This document shows positions 59,109 through 64,000 of a DNA stretch of 64,000 bases, piece by piece. The stretch's first letter is position 1, and each line of letters begins with the position of its first letter. Below the pieces are notes generated by a model. It searched no databases, was not told the DNA's origin, and was given only the letters and a program-made list of their open reading frames with translations. The DNA is from Musa acuminata AAA Group. Its lineage: Eukaryota; Streptophyta; Magnoliopsida; Zingiberales; Musaceae. The stretch is from the NCBI RefSeq assembly GCF_036884655.1, contig NC_088345.1, positions 17,355,001 through 17,419,000 of the forward strand, in the 5' to 3' direction. The translations under genes were made by a program, and so were the position numbers.

Positions 59109-59360
59109 CCTGGCTTTGATATCACTATTATGAAATCTTGGGGGCGATATCACATGCGCAGTGGAAAAATAGAAAACAAAATCCTCAATTCCCAAAGATA
59201 TGTTCGTCGTCATATGAAGATTGTTGCGTAAAAATCCATAAAATAGAAAACCACGTGTGATAGATTGTGTTACCTAAGGAGATCGTATATCCCTAAATTC
59301 CTGCAGATCTCTAGGAGAGGGTGAAGGAGGTCAAACACCCTCCTCTCTAGTAGTGATCTA
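59109..59360 (-). repeat. element G primer-binding site and 5' LTR remnant
   Basis: The reversed PBS tggctttgatatca (59109-59122) is a degraded initiator-Met site. The LTR starts near 59125 and is interrupted at 59360 by element H. It resembles 42733-43080 and 43290-43440. Confidence 0.7.
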
Positions 59361-59873
59361 TGTTAAATCTCGGATTTTGATGATGAAGTCAATTGTCATT
59401 TGTTATCTAATCTATATGTTGAGATAAGTATGCAGGATTAACTACGATGAAAGTAAGACATGCAGCAGGAGTTGTGCCGGAGTCAAGACAATGATCACGT
59501 TAGGAGTTCGAGAGTTCGACGGAAGTTCGGACAATCGTCGGAGGTTCTACGGGAACAAATCCGAGAAGTCCATGAGCTTGCCAAAGAAGCTCGTCGGAAC
59601 TCGCCAAGTGGATTGTCGAAAGTCCAGGAGTTTGCCGGAAGTCCGCAGGAGCATCACCGAGGGTTCATCGGATGATCGACGGAAGTTTGCCAAAAGAAGC
59701 GATTGACGCACCGGAGCAAGTTGTAGTAAATGTCTTAGGAAATATCGTAGTTAGCACAATGATTAAGTTAGAAATGGGAGGTGATCCCATTAACTTAATC
59801 TTGGGGCAATTGGGCCCCTGAAAAACCCAAATTGGGCCCGAATGGATCAACCCATTCGACCCTGATTTCTGCC

Positions 59874-60223
59874 AGGCGGTTGAACCGCCCAAGGCAGGAG
59901 GTTGCACCGCTTGGGCTTAGTCTCCGAGTGAGACTGGGAGGTGCAACCGCTCCAGCCAGGCGGTGGCACCGCTTGGGCTCAGTCTCCTAGCGAGACTGGG
60001 CAGTGCAACCTCCCCTAATAGGAGGTGGCACCGCTTGGGCTCGGTCTCCGAGCACTGGATGAGCGGTGCAACCGCCTCAGTCAGGAGGTTGCACCGCCTG
60101 AGCTCGGTCTTCGAGCTCTGGTAGGAGGTGCGATCGCCCATGATAGGAGGTGGCACCGCCTAGAGGCTCAGTCTTCGAGCTCTGCCAGGCGGTGCAACAG
60201 CTCTAGTCAGGAGGTGCAACCGC
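59874..60223 (+). promoter_or_regulatory. array of 12 paired palindromic motifs in U3 (H)
   Basis: Motifs of the form AGGAGGTGGCACCGC start at 59874, 59896, 59936, 59958, 59998, 60020, 60061, 60083, 60123, 60145, 60187 and 60209. The steps alternate 22 and 40-42, giving six pairs with a 62-64-base period. Between pairs there is a gagact/gctcgg stretch. The array ends 76 bases before the TATA box. Confidence 0.65.
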
Positions 60224-60284
60224 TTGATCCCGGAATTCCGAGAATTGACAGTTTTGAGCTCCAAATTTGAACTGGGTTGGGGTC

Positions 60285-60291
60285 TATAAAT
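60285..60291 (+). promoter_or_regulatory. TATA box of element H
   Basis: tataaat in ggtctataaataccc, at the same place in the LTR as in element A. Confidence 0.8.
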
Positions 60292-61109
60292 ACCCAACCC
60301 ATTCATCACTGAAAGAGCACTGAACACACACCGAAATCTTGATCTTGTTCTGTGATTTTTAGAGCTCAAAATTGTTGTAAAGGCCAAAAGTTCTTCTTCC
60401 TCTTTTCTTCCAAGTTCTGAGCTGTAAAGAGAGAGAAAATTCTGCAAGGGTTGTCTCCTAAGCCCGTCAAAAAGAGTGAAACTGTAAAAGGGTGGTTGGC
60501 CTTTGCCTTTTGAAGGAAGGCCTCTAGTTGACGTCGGTGACCTCGTCGGTGGAGGAAGCTAAAAGTGGAGTAGGTCAAGATTGACCGAACCACTCTAAAT
60601 CTCGGTTTACATTTATTTTGAGCATATTATCTTTACTGCAAACCTCCTCTAAAGCTTACTGCTTTCTGCACATATACGATTGGGTTTCAAGCTTTGCACT
60701 TTCCGAATCAGCGTTTAGACGTAAATCTATATTTTCGTACGATCATCATATTTCAGTTTGCGTTTATGTTTTGATTTCAATCATAACTGCAAACTACCTT
60801 TATATCCTTACTTAAACTGCATCTCGCCTAATCAAGTGATTTACGAATCAGCATTTAGATGTAAATTAGCTTCTTCGTACGAACGTCATATTTAAGTTTA
60901 CGCTTATATTCTAGTTTTCATCATAACTGCAAACTGCCTTCATAGATTGATTTTAATGTCATCTCGCTTGATCTTAAGTTAAAGTAATCTTAGAATTGGC
61001 TTTCACACCGAAATCATTTTTATCGTTTGAACGTGTTTTATCGTCGAAAGATTTCTGCTGCACTAATTCACCCCCCCCCCCCTCTCCTAGTGCTCTTGAT
61101 CCTAACAAT

Positions 61110-61121
61110 TGGTGTTAGAGC
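61110..61121 (+). promoter_or_regulatory. element H primer-binding site (variant)
   Basis: tggtgttagagc, which differs from the usual tggtatcagagc at three positions. Confidence 0.75.
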
Positions 61122-61157
61122 GAGGTTAACTCTCAAACGGATTAAAACCCAAGAGAG

Positions 61158-62740
61158 ATGGCATACGCTGGGAACCGAGAGGGCCATTCTATTACACGTC
61201 TACCCATGTTCAATGGGACGGACTACACCTATTGGAAGACCCGAATGAGGATCTTTCTTATTTCTATGGATTTTGAACTTTGGAATCTTGTCGAAAATGG
61301 ATTTTCGAAGTCTTCTCTTCTAATGATCGATTGGAATGAATTGGCGAAGAAGGCTTTCACTCTTAATGTAAAGGCTATGAATGCCTTATTTTGTGCGCTT
61401 GATAAAAACGAGTTCAACCGTGTTTCGGTTTGTGAAACCGCATTTGATATTTGGCACATACTCGAAGTGACTCACGAAGGCACAAGTAGAGTGAAAGATT
61501 CAAAATTCAATCTTTTGTTACATTCTTTCGAAATTTTCCGGATGAAACCGAGTGAGACTATTGGCGACATGTTTACCCGTTTCACAGATGTCGTCAACGA
61601 TCTAAAAGGACTCGGAAAAAGTTTTTCGGATTTTGAGCTCATAAATAAGATTCTAAGACCCCTTCCTAAGAGTTAGGATCTGAAAGTCACTGCTATTCAA
61701 GAGGCGAAGATCTAAACAACTTCCCTCTTGAAGAACTAATCGGGTCATTAATGACCTACGAGATGACTTGCAAAGCTCATGAAGAGCAAGAAGACATCCT
61801 TCCAAAGAACAGGAAGGATATGACACTTAGAACTTCAGAAGACCACTTGAGAGAAAGCTCAAGTGATGAGGACTGTAACGATGACTTGCCACTTCTAACA
61901 AGAAAATTTAAAAAATTCATTAAAAGAAACAAGTTTAAAAATGACACAAAAAATAAACTTGAACCCAAGAAGGACCAAGTTATTTGCTATGAGTGCAAAA
62001 AGCCGGGACACTACAAAAGTGATTGTCCCCAAGTCAAGAAGAGAACATCAAAGAAGAAGGCGCTCAAAGCAACGTGGGATGACTCGAGCGCGTCCGAAGA
62101 AGAGGAGTCCAACACCGAGCAAGTTGCTCATTACGCCGTAATGACCATCGGAGAGGAGGTAACAAATTTAATAGATGTAGATTTATCATTTGATGAATTA
62201 TTAAATGCCTTCCATGACTTATTTGATGAATGCAAGATTATTAGTAGAAAATATAAATTGCTAAAAAAGGAGCATGATAGTCTTACTTGTAATTTTGATA
62301 AGTTAAAAACTGAATATCATGATAGTTTAAGTTCATGCATAAAATGCCATGATCTAGAAACTCTCCAAAAGAAAAACTTGCTACTTAAGGACACCTTGAA
62401 GAAATTCGAGGTTGGTAGCAAGTCATTGAACATGATCCTTGCAAACAAGGGTCACGTTCCCAAAAGAAGTGGAATTGGATTTGTGAGAAGTCCTCACCAA
62501 AATCCAACCACCTTCATAAAAGACCCCATCTTACATGTTCGACACCAAAACAAATGTAACTTTTGTTACAAACTTAGACACAAAATGTATTATTGTCCAT
62601 TCAAGAAAATTAGTCCAAACAAATTAATTTGGGTTCCTAAAGGAACCATGATAAATTCTATGCAACATGATAAACAATGTAGATCTATTTTTGTGGCACC
62701 CAAAAGAAAATGGGTACCTAAAAATCATCCTTTCTTGTAG
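61158..62740 (+). pseudogene. element H gag with two zinc knuckles
   Basis: Start ATG at 61158 (MAYAGNREGHSITRL). The UBN2-type gag is open to 61676 (172 codons), where a stop and a frameshift interrupt it. It is open again from 61751 to 62740 (329 codons). The latter carries a zinc knuckle CYECKKPGHYKSDC (61987-62028), a Glu-rich stretch, a coiled-coil-like region (62220-62420) and a second knuckle CNFCYKLRHKMYYC (62554-62595, altered from C-x2-C-x4-H-x4-C). It ends with IWVPKGTM and KWVPKNHPFL. Very similar to element A but with far fewer breaks. Gag packs the element RNA. Confidence 0.9.
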
Positions 62741-64000
62741 AAACCTATACCATCGCAAGCTAGGAGCAAGAGATGGTACCTTGATAGTGGATGCTCAAGG
62801 CATATGACCGGAGATCCATCTCAATTCTCTAAGCTCACTAGCATAGACAAAGGCTATGTCACCTTTGGAGACAACAACAAGGGTAAAATCATTGGCAAAG
62901 GAACCATAGGTAACAAATCAAACTTCTTTATCGAAGATGTTTTGTTAGTTGATGGTTTAAAACATAACCTCTTGAGCATTAGTCAATTATGTGATAAAGG
63001 ATATATTGTCAGATTCGAGTCTAATGCTTGCATCATTGAAAAACCACCCAAAAATACATCTATGATTGCATTAAAACAAAATAACGTATACACTATTGAC
63101 ATCAATGATTTGTGTAATGAAATGTGTTTTTCGGTTTTGAATGAGGATGCTTGGCTATGACATAGAAGATTAGGTCATGCTAGCATGAAACTAATCACTC
63201 AAATATCATCTAAAGAACTTGTAAGATGTATTCCTCATATCAAGTTCATCAAAGATAATGTATGTGATGCTTGCCAATTAGGTAAACAAATTAAGGGCAG
63301 TTTCAAATCTAAGAATCAAATAAGCACCTCTAGGCCGTTACAATTGATCCATATGGACTTGTTCGGACCAATCTCTACATCAAGCCTAGGAGGTAGCAAA
63401 TACGCATTCGTCATTGTGGATGACTATAGCAGATACACATGGACTTACTTCTTAAAACAGAAAAATGAATGCTTTAGATATTTTACCAAGTTTTGTAAAC
63501 TTGTTCAGAATGAGAAGGGTTCTATGATTTCGTCAATTAGAAGTGATCACGGTGGTGAATTTCAAAACCATGATTTCTAAGAATTTTGTGAACTTAATGG
63601 ATACAACCATAATTTCTCTGCTCCTAGAAATCCTCAACAAAATGGAATAGTAGAAAGAAAAAATCGAAATTTACAAGAAATGACAAGAACCATGTTGAAT
63701 GAACATAGCCTACCCAAATATTTTTGGGCCGAAGCCGTAAATACTGCATGCTATATTTTGAATAGAGTTCTAGTAAGACCCTTACTCACCAAAACTCCCT
63801 ATGAGTTATGGAACAACAAAAAACCCAATGTTTCATAAAGTCTTTGGGTGTAAGTGCTTTATCTTGAATGAAAAAGATAACTTAGGAAAATTTGATGCTA
63901 AATCCGATGAAGGAATCTTTCTTGGTTATTCTTCAGTTTCTAAAGCTTTTCGTATCTTCAAAAAAAGAACTTTAATTATTGAAGAATTCATTCATGTTGC
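62741..64000 (+). pseudogene. element H protease and integrase (partial at edge)
   Basis: Protease active site WYLDSGCSRHMTGD (62775-62815). Pre-integrase AWL, then a TGA at 63158-63160 in place of a Trp codon, then HRRLGHASMKL and VCDACQLGK (63262-63288). The core has HMDLFGPI (63353-63376), SDHGGEF (63543-63561, intact) and NGIVERKN (63639-63663). Another stop lies at 63578-63580 and a frame change near 63830. The three acidic residues are kept. It ends at the edge with SKAFRIFKKRTL. Confidence 0.88.

Larger units (their letters stand above)
43240..59360 (-). mobile_element. Angela/Tork-like copia element G, minus strand, with three insertions
   Basis: Read right to left: 5' LTR remnant (59125-59360, cut by element H), primer-binding site, long leader, gag start at 57220, protease, integrase, RT, RNase H, then the 3' LTR (43240-44838). 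Inserted into it are E (44954-48074), F (48580-53962) and H. RT keeps YLDD. Frames are broken. The left LTR end is approximate. Confidence 0.8.
59361..61107 (+). repeat. element H 5' LTR (1747 bp)
   Basis: Begins tgttaaatct and ends gatcctaaca. Longer than the LTRs of A because of a larger motif array. Poly-C tract at 61070-61082 close to the end. No open frame resembles a protein. Confidence 0.88.
59361..64000 (+). mobile_element. SIRE/Maximus-like copia element H (continues past the window)
   Basis: LTR at 59361-61107, PBS, gag, protease and integrase in the order of element A, cut at 64000 within the integrase-RT linker. The 5-bp target site is expected to be atcta (59356-59360), but the right end is not in the window. 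Protein phrases are close to those of element A, with fewer stops, so this copy is likely younger, though not intact. Confidence 0.88.

Noticed and set aside
59874..60223. Regular repeats that might be read as a CRISPR array
   Set aside because: Eukaryotic LTR context, repeats of ~15 bases with conserved, not unique, spacers, no cas genes.

Overview
This window is plant nuclear DNA, most likely from a monocot with a retrotransposon-rich genome. A banana-type Zingiberales genome would fit, but the species call is a guess. The evidence is one intact land-plant transcription factor gene of the EIN3/EIL family, followed by about 60 kb of nested LTR retrotransposons of the plant copia lineages SIRE/Maximus-like, Angela/Tork-like and Ale/Retrofit-like and of a chromovirus-type gypsy lineage. 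There are also scraps of a LINE, AT microsatellites and unassigned AT-rich DNA. No rRNA, tRNA, CRISPR or bacterial-style operon was seen. Layout: 1-614 is the 5' flank of the EIL gene with a likely 5'-UTR splice acceptor; 615-2270 is the intronless EIL coding sequence; 2271-4099 holds nothing I can name. From 4100 to about 21206 there is a four-level nest. A small Tork-like copia (D) is split by a SIRE-like copia on the minus strand (C, 4128-18766, 5-bp target duplication aagat). C is split by an Ale/Retrofit-like copia (B, 5895-11859). B carries an inverted gypsy fragment (7411-10189) where its protease and integrase should be. 21207-30188 is AT-rich, with a TA microsatellite, a LINE zinc-finger fragment (minus) and a 5'-truncated copia (J). 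30189-32600 holds two SIRE-type LTRs facing tail to tail. A full-length but decayed SIRE-like element (A, 32601-42380, plus) sits inside the second of these. From about 43240 to the right edge an Angela-like copia (G, minus) is interrupted three times: by a gag/protease-only gypsy derivative (E, 44954-48074, TSD gttat), by a recent chromovirus-like gypsy deletion derivative (F, 48580-53962, TSD tgaca), and by another SIRE-like element (H, 59361 to beyond 64000). How the parts work: only the EIL gene is expected to serve the plant, as a nuclear DNA-binding protein of ethylene or sulfur-type EIN3/EIL signalling. All retroelement reading frames I examined carry stops, frameshifts or deletions, so any mobility would need proteins from other copies. 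The most notable unexplained structure is a set of near-palindromic GGCGGTGGCACCGCC-like motifs in every SIRE-type LTR examined. They are spaced almost exactly 2, 3 or 4 DNA helical turns apart just upstream of the TATA box. A smaller array of the same kind, with its own TATA box, sits between pol and an extra downstream (envelope-position) reading frame in both A and C, and looks like a second internal promoter. Coordinates of LTR ends were set by eye from TG...CA ends, primer-binding sites, polypurine tracts and target duplications.
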